Part shown: piece by piece, positions 16,340 to 27,259 of the stretch
Layout of the letters: each line of letters opens with the position of its first letter
Position numbering within the stretch: the stretch's first letter is position 1
DNA from: Gnetum montanum
Taxonomy: Eukaryota > Streptophyta > Gnetopsida > Gnetales > Gnetaceae
Direction of reading: 5' to 3'
DNA: 27,259 nt
Assembly: GCA_015680685.1 (NCBI GenBank)
Contig: MNCI01026340.1
Coordinates: forward strand, 370,327 to 397,585
Translations under genes and position numbers: made by a program
Notes under the pieces: generated by a model
Told to the model about the DNA's origin: nothing
The model's input: only the letters and a program-made list of their open reading frames with translations
Databases searched by the model: none

Positions 16340-17930
16340 ATTTTTGGTGTCTTTTGTTAAGTGCACATGTTTTGTTTTGTTGATCATTTTTGGGTCAGTT
16401 TTGAGGGGGTTTTTAAAGACTTATCATGTCTGAAATTATTGTTAAATGGTCCTTTTTTGAAGCCTACATTTCTCTCAATGTGAAAACATGAGAGGCTGAA
16501 AATTTTATTAATGAAGATTTCAAAATTTGGAACCATGTTAATCCATTATGGTGTTCAAGCTTAGTACATATCAGATTTTATTACTGTTTCTCCTTTTCAT
16601 ATTGCATATGAGCACATGAGATTTTTTTTTTGTTTTCTACTCCATAAAATCAGAATTTCGATTATTCAATAATGTCTACCCCTAATATAAAGACTATGAT
16701 CCTTTTTCTCTTTTTTGTTATTATCTAGTGTTTACTGTTTTCTGATTTTTTAAAATAATGGTAACAATGGAAATGATCACATAGAATCTGCTCCTGTTTC
16801 TCTCTTTTATTAGAAGGAATTTAGAGACTATCTATACTATGTTTTTGCCTGAGAAACTGAAAAAAATAAAGAAGACTGTTATTGTTATTATTATTTTGTT
16901 ACGGTTGGTAATCTATCTCCCAAGCTTCTATCTCCCAAATACTGATATTGCAGAGCCTGAAAGATACCTTAGGCTGAGAGGAAAAACAAAAAGAAACAAA
17001 ACAAAACCTTGTCAAATCCCAACTCCCATGAACTTTGTGGATTATAATTTTAGATTTAATTTCAGGCCCTCCATCTCCCCTAAACACAGATTTGATTGCT
17101 AAAAATTTAGGCCCTACTTTCAAACCTTGTTTGCTCAATTTGGATGCCTGAAAATGGAGGAAACCATTGGCTAATTGTCCTATGAAAAACAGAACCCTAA
17201 AATGCACTTAAGATGCATAATTACTTCTTTCATTTGAATGATGGAAATATTGCATCTTGGAAGCCTGGTGGTCTCTTTGGAGCAAGTCTTTTATTACATG
17301 AATGTTTTGTATATTTTGTCATAGTTAGATTTTCCTTTCATGTAAAGTGAATATTGTTTATTTATTTTTGCTTCAATATGCTATTATTTGTTAGCAATTA
17401 TATTCTTTTATTTGTGCAAAGAAAAGAAAGAAAGTATATGTGTGATCATGTATTTTTATTTACTTTTCATAACATTAACCAACATGAATTATGATTAGAA
17501 GCCCTTTGGGCTCTAGGGTAAGCAATTCACCGAAACTCATAGCTAGTAATTAGGTGGATGATGCATTTGATTGGTGTGCATTGTGTGAAACATGTAGGAT
17601 TTGTAGGGATCATTAACTAATCATTTTAATAATAATATCTTAATCCCCATACCTTGAATAGATAGGTTGCATTGTTTATTTATTTTGCATACATCTTGCC
17701 CTAGATGTGGAGATGAACACCACTATCCAACCCTACCTGTACATATGCTTACTTTGGCCTAATATCCTGAGCCATTGGACCCAAGGGAGTTGAGTTGCAC
17801 AACTCCTGAAGGTTTACAATGATGCAAGTGCCATTCATAAGTGTGTACCCACCTCATGTACAATCCTTGGTCACCTATCTTAGGGGTATATCGAGGTGGA
17901 GTAAAAAAATGATAGTTGAGCCAAGCCTTA
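16340..17930. other. AT-rich DNA without a supported gene
   Basis: One 87-codon frame at 16839-17102 (Lys/Ile/Leu-rich start) shows no domain and looks random. Nothing else is supportable. Confidence 0.55.
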
Positions 17931-17931
17931 T

Positions 17932-18246
17932 TTGTGTAGTTTAGAACCTAAAAAGAACCCAACTCACGAGTGGATGGTGATTGGATTCTTTGAGTTGGAT
18001 GACCCTCAATGTGGGAATGCAACATCACATTGTATGGGCAAAGTTGTTGAAACCTATATATTTGATTCCCTGCCATTGTTTGAAGCCTATTATAGATTAA
18101 ATGATCTTGTATGGCAAAAACATAGTGGAGGACTAGGAGTACATCCAGCTACATTTGTTGGTGTTGCTTATAAAATGAAACTTGAAACAAGTGAGTCACA
18201 CAAATGTCTAATGTTTTCTAGCTTCGTAGGTGATGTAAAGTGTTAG
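17932..18246 (+). CDS. Unrecognised 104-codon ORF
   Basis: The frame is opened by a TTG rather than an ATG, so only the open stretch is meaningful; the first internal ATG gives MVIGFFELDDPQCGNATSHC. The product has mixed, protein-like composition (FDSLPLFEAYYRLNDLVWQK, GGLGVHPATFVGVAYKM) unlike the Lys/Ile/Phe bias of random frames in AT-rich DNA. A TGA lies 15 bases upstream and TAG ends it. It could be a remnant of a transposable element or an exon. No family is recognised and no obvious splice sites frame it. Confidence 0.3.
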   Translation: MCSLEPKKNPTHEWMVIGFFELDDPQCGNATSHCMGKVVETYIFDSLPLFEAYYRLNDLVWQKHSGGLGVHPATFVGVAYKMKLETSESHKCLMFSSFVGDVKC

Positions 18247-18249
18247 TAA

Positions 18250-20740
18250 TCACCCTGGATGATGCTAGTTTTTAAGATATCATAGTGCTACTAAAGATAG
18301 ATGATACGCAATAGATGCATCAATCTTTAGGATTATGAGAAGTGCCAAGGTCTCATCCTATTAAATTCTTGTTAAGTCTAATGAGGAAAGGAGGTATGTA
18401 GACCCTGTAATCAACTCATCATTATGAGTCACACCCTTATTAGTTATTAGTTGCTAATGTAAGTGTAATCCGATGTTTGAAGAAGATTGGGAAAAAGTTT
18501 GTACTGATCTTTAGAAGGTGGTTAGTAGGGCTCATGCAATTGATGTACAGAGAAAACAACAAAGAGTTAGGCCAAATTATATTTGATATGCTGGAATAAG
18601 GAAAGATATTCAATATCTAAGAATCAATGCCAATTAGGATCTTAATAAAGAATGGTGGAAAAAAATTTATACAGTGGTTGGGGTAAGGCTATACTGATGA
18701 GGTCATCCCTCATCTTACTAATAGCCTAAAATAAGCCTAGCTGTGCTTTACAGCATCCAAAATTGTTTAGGCTAGGTAAAGCTATAACTCCATTTTAGAT
18801 AAGATATAGTGTAACACACGTAGTTCTGTCTGGTTATAGTTGTTATTTTTGGTGCTCTTCAGAGAATCACTGAAAATAAAAGGTGTGTAAGTTAAGATAT
18901 GCCATGTTTAGGAGAAGTGCTTTGAAAAATTTTGCTTCTTTAAGAGTCCAATCTTGTTTTCATTAGCATTGTGATTCCCAACATGGTCCTTTTATTCTCA
19001 TGGTCGTTTATGTCTCTTGAATTTTTTTTCAACTTTAGTAATGACTAGCTTACCCTCTCTATCATGTAATAATTTTCCAGTTCAAATGCTTGAAATCTTT
19101 AATTTTTTTGACTATAGTAAGGAGACCATGTAATATCAAGTACAAGGTGCATACCGTACCTGTACATATGGTACTCTTGGGTTCTTATGCCCTCGTTCTG
19201 AGGCTTGGTAGGGTTTGTTTTTGTTCTTTAGACTCTTCATATCTAGGTTATTTTGAGACTTACTTTTTGGTAGTTAGTATAATCTAATTCTTAAATCAAA
19301 AATCAGTTATGCCTCCAAACTATTAGAATGATTTAAGACATACCTTCAACTAATCGTCAACATTCCATTTTTTAACTATATCTCTTTCTAGGTGTGTTTG
19401 TCATGTTGCAATGTCACTTTCTGGGAATGATTTTCTGTCTGTGAAAAATATCATGTTCACTAACATGCGTTTTGACTCATTTGAGACATTGTGCAGGGAG
19501 AGATGAAAAGTAGGCAACGATAACTACCTTATTCAGTACATATGATGATCTCAAATCATATATTGGATTGCTGTAGTTATAATTTAAAACAACTCAAAAT
19601 GTTGAATATTATGTCCTTTATGAGCAGAAAACCTGCATAATCAAATTTACCTTTTGTCGATTGGCCAAAAATTTGGCTATAGCATAAGTCACAATTGAAA
19701 CTATGTGTATATTTATTTTTTAAAATTAATCCCTGCATGCTCACATGTAATCCTTAATTTAACTTTCTTAAAAGTTCTATCAGGAAAAGGTATCTTCATT
19801 CGTATGAGTCCATAGCTGACTTGTGCATTAGAAGAGAATCAAAATTTTTCTGTTATTTTGATGCCTGAATTTTCTGGCATGCTAGGCAGACATTGAGATA
19901 AATAATTTATTTCTTAGCAGTATTAGTATTTTAGCTGCGGTTATTTTAAAACATAACATCTCAGAATATGGTGGGTGTTTAAGGTATGTAAAAAAATACA
20001 GTTAAATGTCAGATAGATTACAAATATCCAAGGTAGAAAATGAAGAAGCATGAGCCTCAAAAGCATTTAAGAATTTAAGTTAACTTGGGTAATACGAGGT
20101 TCCAATGCTATCCTTAATTCTTTCCAAAGTGCCAAGCTTCTGTAATCAAGAGCTTAAAAAAGTTATGAAACATTCAATGAAGCTGCTTAGCTGCAGTGCA
20201 AAGTTGCAAAGGTACAAAGAATAATACCACGCATTTGTCATCTAGAAGCTGTAAAGGAGTGATTATGAAACAATTTTAGGAAATGAGTTCTTCAAATGAA
20301 TGTTCACATTTGAACTCTGAAAATAATACAAAACTACTCTAGTGATGTTACATTCCAGTTAGAGACAATGAGATTGTATGAAATCGTTTGAATCATTACA
20401 ACCATAGAGAGGATACCTAGAAGGTAAACCTAAATGAGCAAAATGCTTCTCAGTAGGTATTTCATAATGTATGATGGATCATAATAACAACTTATTTTTG
20501 AGAGCAAGTGGAGCCTTCCAAAGAGCTTTGAACTAAGTATGCTAAATTTTCTATTTCTAAGTTGCCAACAAGCATTTAAATGTTGAATGTACTAATGGGT
20601 TTTATCATCTATATGTGCCTTTTGAGTGTTCAAATTAGCAGTAGGATTTACCAACATGAATTTCGAGTCAATATGGTTCAAGGTCAGACATTTTAAGTTT
20701 TCAAATAATATTCTGTACACTGTAAAAGTCAATCTAAGGA
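18250..20740. other. AT-rich DNA without a supported gene
   Basis: Only short frames with no domain are present. Low gene content and A/T runs are typical of intergenic or long intronic plant DNA. Confidence 0.55.
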
Positions 20741-20743
20741 ATA

Positions 20744-21030
20744 TTATGATGATTCTGTAATTCTTCTAAGGAGAAACCGGGCATTTTGAAAGTCATAGAC
20801 ATTAGCAAGGATTTGAAGATCTTTTGAAAGCTTTAATAGGAAATATAAAAGACGAGACGAAAGCTTATTTCTTTGCAGAAATAAAACATTGCACCAACCT
20901 AAAGCATCAAGGTTTAATGCATTCCACATTACCTTATTTAATTCCACTGGAAAACATTCGGTCCAACAGCTTTTCCATTTGCTATACTTTCCATAGCTAC
21001 AAATAAATCATGTAGTGAGAAGGGACTTTG
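20744..21030 (-). pseudogene. LINE (non-LTR retrotransposon) RT fragment
   Basis: On the minus strand the text PFSLHDLFVAMESIANGKAV then GPNVF, and in a shifted frame FPVELNKVMW, matches the LINE RT start (xxMxxGKAxGPDGFPVExYK). A one-base frame change at about 20955 and the Asp to Asn change in GPN show decay. The frame downstream (to 20744) has lost recognisable motifs. Upstream minus-strand text to about 22.1 kb may be the degraded endonuclease part, but I cannot support it with a motif. Confidence 0.55.
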
Positions 21031-22112
21031 CTTGATGTATAAGTCTGAAGTAGGAGTAACTTTCACTCACTCAGATAGGACGAAATGTTTATAAATGCAT
21101 TGACTATAGGTATCAGTGGAATGATCAAAATAGTATTGAATGATACCATTGTCATGAGAAGAATTAACACTAATAATGTTCAGGTTGGGTATGCTACTTA
21201 ATTATTTAACAAAACAGCAAAATGATAGAGATTCCCTGTCATCAACTAATAATCAATGCGAACAATCTTGAAGTTGTTCTCCTTGTGCGTTGTAATTGTT
21301 CAAGTAGCAAAGTTTAGCATAGATATGATGAAATTGTTGAATATCGTTATTACATGATTGTTTTATAGGTAATATTAATTAATTAAAGTTTGATTTGAAA
21401 GAGACTGCTATTCATGATGGATAGCAAAAGTAACATGTTATCTGAGTTGTCAACAAAAATTGGATGTTATAAAAATTGCATTATTCCCCCTATAAATCCA
21501 ACAAAAATCACTATGGATAAGGACAGAAATTCCAACTTTGCTTTATCAAACTTAAAATGGATTTATTTTGAAGAAGACAAGTTGTATTGAAAATAAGAAC
21601 ATTTTGCAATCTGAGTTTTGACGTATCATTGTTCGGTGAGATGAATTGGTATATAATCTAACATTGCAAAAACTGTAAAAACTTGAATCAGAGATGAAGA
21701 TAAGTTACCTAACTTATGAAGTAAATCACAATACATATAGAGGTACAACCTATCTAGCATTGATTGGATAAAATTAGATCTTTTTCAGCCATTATGCTAA
21801 GTAAACCATGGTTTAATAGTCATCTTCTTATCCATAAATATCATCATGGTGCCTTTATCCCTACAACATGGACTAACCTGCTAAACTAGTCTTCTTATCA
21901 ATCATAGCATCTGTAATACTAAGATGTGAGATTAGTTGATTTCAACGAAAAACATCTTGTTAGAAATAACACTTGCTTATCTAGAATATCCTCAGTTATA
22001 TTAACATCTCCACATAAAATTCATTTAACCTTGGGTAGACATGACACTGTTGAGTATAGTTTGAAAATTGTATTGATATCCCAAGGTATCTGTCATGATG
22101 TTTGTTTTTTAT

Positions 22113-22492
22113 TTTCATGTTGAAGTTGTGTCTGAGTCGTTTGTTATGTTTTCTTCCATGCTATGAACTCAAGTTAGGAGTTAGGTGTTTTATTTTATTA
22201 AGCTATGTTATGTTTTGAAGTTTAAATTAGCACAACGTCTAAAAGTGGGAAAGGGGTTTTATGCATGCGTACCCTTCTCAAGTGTTATAAAAGAGCTCAA
22301 TGCTTTCATTTCAAAATTGATATGATTTTGTTGATTCCATTGTAATCGTGCTTTCATTTCAATAGAAGAGGAGAAGAAGTTCAATGTGCTGAAGTCCTTC
22401 AAGCTTTCAGCTCTTTTTTCTTTTTCTTTGTTATTTCACAATGAGTTCGTAGCGTAGGGCATGCTTTAGTTTAGATATTTCCCAACATTTCA
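22113..22492. mobile_element. Solo LTR with target-site duplication
   Basis: The LTR is 22118-22487 (370 bp). It begins TGTTG and ends CAACA, a perfect 5-bp terminal inverted repeat. It is flanked on both sides by TTTCA (22113-22117 and 22488-22492), an exact 5-bp target duplication. A TATA box (TATAAAAG, 22286-22293) lies near the middle. Size, ends and layout are those of a Ty1/copia-type LTR. No internal region is present, so it arose by LTR-LTR recombination; the intact duplication indicates recombination within one element. Confidence 0.9.
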
Positions 22493-23580
22493 CATCAAAG
22501 TTCACAAACATTTCACATTTCAGTCAGTTTGCACATCTTGAGTTATTTTACAAGTTCTCAATCTATTTTTCAAGATTTTCCAATTTGATGCTTACAAATC
22601 ATTAGATCTGTGAATTTCATGTTGTTTGATGTATGAATCTGAAGTTAGATCTGAGCTAGTTTTCATATTATTTCCCAAAAAATTCAAGCAATTGCATCTC
22701 ATCTTGCAAGGGGTTTGAGGTATTCTTTTGGATTTGCTTGGAATCCTTGTTTTGTTCATAAATTCAATCAAATTTGTTTGCATGGTTCAAATTGAAGGAG
22801 GATATTTGATGTTTAGAAGTTTTTGATCATAGTTCTGGACATTCATGTTCTAGATCTAAGACCTTCAAGTGAGGGTTGTTGTATTTGTTTGCAATCATTG
22901 ATGTTTCTTGAAGACAAGGGGAGAAACCCAATGAATTTAATCTCAAATCTCATGTATTTTGTCATGCATGCCATGCTTGAATCAAGATCTGAGTTGCCTT
23001 TGATGTGAAGGATTGGAGCAAAAGATGCCCTCAAATTTGAAATTCGAAGTTTGATTTGCTTTGTGCTTGGCAACTTTGCTTAGACCATGACCTTACCACG
23101 ATCTCCTTGATCACTTGTGGTTGTCTCATGATTAGTCTTGAGACTTGCTTTGATAAGAATGTGACACAGTATTTTCTTCATCAATCTCAGTGCAACAAGC
23201 AGCATTCGATAATTTTCAGTTTGGTGTGACTCATGGCCAACTTGCAGTCAACCTGCATCAATAGTTTTCATCCTACCTTGACCTGTGGTCCCTTCATGGT
23301 CAACTCACAGCAGCCACAACTGCACTGCAACTTGCAGTTAGATCAGGATCAGTTTAGAACAAGCCACTATGACTCATGGTCAACTCATAGTTGAAGAAAA
23401 AGGCATCAAAAGACTTCCGCTGCCCATGCTTGAGCTCCCCAAGCCCCATTGTGTGCTTTGATAGAGGCAAGATGATAAGACCAATTTGCACACCCCCATA
23501 ATTAGAAGTATAAATATCGTAAGAACCACATATTTCTTGTGTTGAAGAGAGTATACACCATGTTGCCAAGCCTAATGAAT
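22493..23580. other. AT-rich DNA with short dispersed repeats
   Basis: No gene seen. The phrase TGACTCATGGYCAACTYRCAG or a close variant recurs at about 23.23, 23.29 and 23.37 kb, suggesting a decayed small tandem or dispersed repeat. Confidence 0.4.
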
Positions 23581-23583
23581 TAA

Positions 23584-23715
23584 CTCGTATATATAAAACA
23601 TATTATTACCAAATGGCTCAATGCTCATCCTGCTAAAGCAGGTCTAGGAGGGGCGGTGGATGAGCAAAAGCCCTGCTACAGATTATTGGATAAGTACATC
23701 TCTTCAAAGTACTAG
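23584..23715 (+). other. Short coding-like fragment
   Basis: Forty-three open codons include KWLNAHPAKAGLGGAVDEQK and CYRLLDKYISSK, with a local rise in GC. A TAG at 23713-23715 is followed in frame by FAVVCK and another stop. There are no convincing splice sites. It may be a gene or transposon remnant; no family is recognised. Confidence 0.2.
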
Positions 23716-23790
23716 TTTGCAGTGGTTTGCAAATGAAATGTACTCATCTTAAATTTCAAAAGTGCAAAAGTATCACATTTTCAAGTAGAA

Positions 23791-23830
23791 TTTAAAGCAT
23801 ATTTGACTGGTTTAAAGCATATTTGACTGC
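23791..23830 (+). repeat. 20-bp tandem duplication
   Basis: TTTAAAGCATATTTGACTGG is repeated immediately with a single difference in the last base (19 of 20 identical). Confidence 0.9.
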
Positions 23831-24954
23831 TTGCTTCCTTCAAGAGTCAGAGAGACCTCAGACATGAGACGATAAAAAGTTCACGTGGCATTGTTAGGGG
23901 CCTTTATAGAAATAGATTTAAGAATATCAATTTGATTTTGTACAAGCACCTGTAGCTCCTAAAATTTTCACTTATTACCAATCAATTGAGAGTTATCACC
24001 AGAATCAACCAACCAGATCTGAGTGTGCATTTTCAGAGTTTTCTAGCATATTCCATCATAATTGCTTTAATTCCATGAAGTTGAGAAATTGATATTTCTT
24101 GAGCAAGAGATGATTTAGGACAATACTAAATACAATGTTTTTGAGCATATAGAACAAGAGGATAGATGGAAATTATATGGAGCGATTTTAAGTAGCTTGA
24201 GTTTGAATAAAGGGATGGAAATTGAACAGAGGGTTTTTGAATAAATGAGATCTGAGTAGAGGGTTTTTGAGCATGAAATATTGTACATCAAAGTTTGTTT
24301 GAAAGAACTAAGAATTCAGCGGTGTTTGCCATATATTTATTCAGAGAAGCTAAATGTTTATGTCTAGCTTTAAGGGGAGGATGCTTTATTTGGCCATGAC
24401 CAGATTCATGATAATAAAACCATGTATTTGGTAACATATGATACTAATCTGGTTGAATCCAACTATAACTAAAAGCATGTAAATAAATTTCAGTGATTAA
24501 CTCCTGATCCAAATATTTTGTGAGACCTATGCATAATGTCGTGCAGGTTATCAATTTCAACATTTTCATTTTGGAAATTTCACACAAATTGACATAAAAT
24601 TTTGAGATGTGAAATCTGGATTAAATTTCACTGACCATGATCTCAAAACTAAATAAGATCAAGAAAAAATAATAAGGAGAATCAGCAAGTACAACAACTC
24701 TGTTATTTTGCAGTTCAAGTTTGAAGTTTGAACAAGAAAAACTCATTGATACAGTCAGAACTTTTGGTTTCGAAACACTGAGATGACATCAAAGGCATTG
24801 CATCAATAATTCAAAGTGGATGGAGAAGGATGCTTTCCCATAAAATAACACAAGGGTACATNAGTTGCCTTTTTCTTGAAGGATATTTGACAGTGAATCT
24901 TATATTTGGATGAATGATATTAATATCTTTACTCCTTACTGGCAATCTTTTCAG

Positions 24955-25069
24955 GGTGTTATTAAAGAATACCCTGTTTGGTCGGATCCAAATAAAGTGG
25001 ATGGTTTTTTAGATGAGAACTCCTCTCCTCCAGCTGCATGCCCAAGTATTGTTAATGCAAAAGATTTGG
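24955..25069 (+). CDS. Candidate internal exon of an unidentified host gene
   Basis: Acceptor CAATCTTTTCAG|GGTGTT and donor GATTTGG|GTACGTAAG bound 115 bases that are open in one frame: GVIKEYPVWSDPNKVDGFLD, then ENSSPPAACPSIVNAKDL. Composition is far from random for the AT-rich surroundings and codon use looks real. A slightly longer exon using GTAC|GTAAGC four bases later is an alternative. It ends in phase 1, which fits the candidate final exon at 25663. I do not recognise the protein. Earlier exons must lie upstream, perhaps beyond this window, so long introns are implied. Confidence 0.5.
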
Positions 25070-25662
25070 GTACGTAAGCCTTGAGATGCCTCTTGTTGAA
25101 ATTTCTGCTTTGGGCTTTGATTTGTTGACTACGCATCTGCAGGATTAACAGTTTCGAAGCTCTAAGCAGTGCCCCAAGATAATCAATGTTACATCTTTCC
25201 AAAGGAATAGTCAGACTCAAGCTCTTTGTTCCAATGTTGATTCTATGTTTCAAAACATCAGACCACGATTTATTATTTCCTGTACATTGTCTTGCATATG
25301 ATCATAGTCTCCATATGTCTGTGACAAGAGGGCATTTACTTATTGCTCCTGGAAGGATTGCATGTTTGATGTTTATAGTTTGAGGTCAAAGTTTCTAATT
25401 TAAAAAAAAAAAAACTTTGGAAATCAATGCTAAAAGAGTTAATGATTACTAATAGCAGATGGCCGCTATAGTGTAGATCTCTTTAACAACCTCCAAATCA
25501 TGCGCTTGTATTTAAGATGCATGTTTACCAATGATTTAATAGCTAACTTGGTAAAACCTCTTTGTTATATGTATTAACTAGCAATTCCCTTTCTAGAAAG
25601 CAATGAGCATGCGTCTACTGATATCATGGGCAGAAACTAATTTCTGGTTACTGTTCCTGCAG

Positions 25663-25685
25663 AAAAACATTATAAGCGTAGATGA
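25663..25685 (+). CDS. Candidate terminal exon of the same host gene
   Basis: A strong acceptor (GGTTACTGTTCCTGCAG|AAAAAC) opens two bases that complete the Glu codon left by the 24955-25069 exon, followed by KHYKRR and TGA. A short basic C-terminal tail is plausible. The exon is tiny, so support rests on acceptor quality and matching phase only. Confidence 0.35.
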
Positions 25686-25689
25686 TAGA

Positions 25690-26830
25690 AGATGGTCAAA
25701 TTTGATTAAAGTATTTCTAGACAATTTATTAAGGATGTCCTGATTTTGATTCTCTTAATCATTAAGTAGAAAGCATCAAAAAGAACATGGAAAGGCATAA
25801 CTTTCGAATTTTATGAATGTTTACTCAGGTGTACATAATAGATGCTTTCTAAAATCAAGAGCGAAAAATTATTTGTTAGTAGGGAAGATGGTCATATTCT
25901 TAACATCATTTTTCATATTTGTGCTTGAACTTTAAATAGCAAAAGAATTTCATGTAACAACAGAAAGTTCTGGCAAAATATCAATCTTTTTAAAAGAGGA
26001 TGTAAAACAGTATATGCATATTGTCCATCATGATTGACATTAGGTTGAGACCTTTTGGCATTTTTTTACTATTCTCTTGTCAACAAAAGATTTAATCTTT
26101 GGGTAAGCAATAATTTTTTTATATAAGAAAAAATTTACCTTCCACACTATTTGATTAAAATAATCAATACTTTCTATAAAAAAATTATTTACAGAAGCTT
26201 TTGTTATCTTTGGTTTTTTTATTACTATTTGATCATTTTTGTCACATTAACTTGATTTTTAATTTGTTTAGTTTTAGGTTGTGGTTTTTTCATCATTAGT
26301 TTCAACATATTTTTTTTCTTAGAATCTTTTTTATTAAGTAGAAAAGGACATTAAACAAATGTTCTTCAAGATAGAATTTCAAGAATTAGAAAAATTATAA
26401 TATGTAATTTGTGAGATGTTACTTTTAGTTCCATATGCTTAATGAGATTGAGAAGACTAACAATTTCATGTGTAGTTTTCTGAAAAATCAACCAAAGAGT
26501 AAATAGCTAAACAAACATGGAACTTTAGAATATTTTTAAATTGGATATCAAAATCTAGAGTTCACTTACAACTGATCAACATTGCATGCTTGTGTATAAA
26601 AGACCACATATCTAAGGGATCATGTACCATCTTAACAAGTAGAAGAAAACAAAAATAATATATAGGGTGTTTTTTGGGTTAAGAACCCAACTAGTCGTCA
26701 ACAAAATTTAAAGGTTTAATGCATGCCGTGTCAAAAATTATTTAATGCTTTATTTGATCTTTTTAAGAAAGAAAATCAATTCTGAGTAAACTAATTCTAG
26801 GATTTTATTCCTTTTAAAAGAAAAAAGATT
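25690..26830. other. AT-rich DNA without a gene
   Basis: Many T and A runs and no coding frame of interest. It could be 3' flanking sequence or intron. Confidence 0.55.
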
Positions 26831-26835
26831 CTTAA

Positions 26836-26933
26836 TGAGGTGTTTGTCCAGTGGTAAGGGTCTTGACATGTTAAACCTAAGTCATAGGTTTGATTCTACT
26901 GGGTAGTACACGATTATAAATTGAAAAAAAAAA
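26836..26933 (+). mobile_element. tRNA-derived SINE-like element
   Basis: An A-box-like GTCCAGTGGTAAGG (about 26847-26860) and a B-box-like GGTTTGATTCT (26887-26897), about 30 bases apart, are followed by a short tail and an A-run (26924-26933). This is the layout of a pol III-transcribed SINE. The folded arms of a functional tRNA are not preserved. No clear target duplication was found. Confidence 0.5.
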
Positions 26934-27069
26934 GAATTGCAAAAGAAATTTTGAAATTGGTTTGATAGATCCAATGGGTCTTAGTGGACATGAGTAAAAA
27001 TTTCAGTTTCAGATATATATTCTAAATATATAGCTAAACTAGTAGATGGTTTATCTATCTTTGATGGTG

Positions 27070-27259
27070 ATGAGTGGCGAGGTACCCCTACACTCAACCA
27101 TACGAAATGAGCGTAGCACGTGCGATCCGGTCAAACTCCGCAGATTAAATGCCTAAACGCCGCAATGAACACTTGGGGTTAATTAATCGTTGTCTTCCCA
27201 GACTTACTTGTTGTTGTCACGGTGTATGGTTAAGTAAGTCCGAGGTATATGATTTTTTT
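27070..27259. other. GC-richer edge of another element or gene
   Basis: GC content rises clearly compared with the preceding 10 kb, with CpG-containing words (GAGCGTAGCACGTGCGATCCGG). A 9-bp inverted repeat GACTTACTT / AAGTAAGTC lies at 27201-27209 and 27232-27240. The window ends before it can be identified. Confidence 0.4.

Noticed and set aside
15900-16340. A complete solo LTR around the TATA box at 16075
   Set aside because: No matching TG...CA terminal repeats with a target duplication were found, unlike the LTR at 22118-22487.
24951-25253. 100-codon minus-strand ORF
   Set aside because: It overlaps the plus-strand exon with good splice sites; the minus-strand reading has no domain and looks like its shadow.
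26836-26933. Functional tRNA gene
   Set aside because: A- and B-box-like motifs exist but the acceptor and anticodon arms do not pair and an A-tail follows, which fits a SINE better.

Overview
The window looks like nuclear DNA from a land plant with a large, repeat-rich, gene-poor genome. The evidence is a decayed plant-type Ty3/gypsy retrotransposon, GT-AG introns, a solo LTR, a LINE remnant, a SINE-like element and long AT-rich stretches. A gymnosperm would fit, but the sequence does not prove it.

Positions 1 to about 14.3 kb are dominated by one Ty3/gypsy element of Tat-like type (two RNase H domains, integrase without a chromodomain). In order, it holds: an N-terminal ORF with seven Pro-Tyr-Val-Val-Arg repeats and a retropepsin domain (29-1825); a 27-bp tandem array (1838-2172); a large gene on the opposite strand (6823 down to 2486); arrays of a GCGTATACGC palindrome; a second tandem array (7325-7605); the RT, RNase H and integrase region (7612-11133); a third array (11140-11515); and a probable 3' LTR with a second GCGTATACGC array, a G-box and a TATA box (about 12.0-14.1 kb). 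The 5' LTR is outside the window. RT and RNase H are interrupted by stops and one assembly fault, but the integrase frame is open with all catalytic residues.

The most interesting object is the antisense gene. By hand it resolves into eight exons with GT-AG borders. Codon phase is kept across the first five introns even though the exons carry in-frame stops. Its N-terminal part resembles the FCP1/NIF (HAD-like CTD phosphatase) fold with every catalytic aspartate position replaced; its C-terminal part is coiled-coil-like and acidic. It appears to be a host gene captured by a retrotransposon with its introns, in an unusual place between protease and RT, now a pseudogene in this copy. The palindrome that fills its first intron recurs in the probable LTR promoter, which hints at shared regulation.

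From about 14.3 kb (after a 702-bp assembly gap at 14547-15248) to the end, the DNA is AT-rich and mostly featureless. Supported items are a promoter- or LTR-like TATA region (16.08 kb), an unrecognised 104-codon ORF (17.93 kb), a minus-strand LINE RT fragment (20.7-21.0 kb), a 370-bp solo LTR with TGTTG/CAACA ends and a TTTCA target duplication (22118-22487), two candidate final exons of an unidentified plus-strand host gene (24955-25069 and 25663-25685), a tRNA-derived SINE-like element (about 26.84-26.93 kb), and a GC-richer edge beginning near 27.07 kb.
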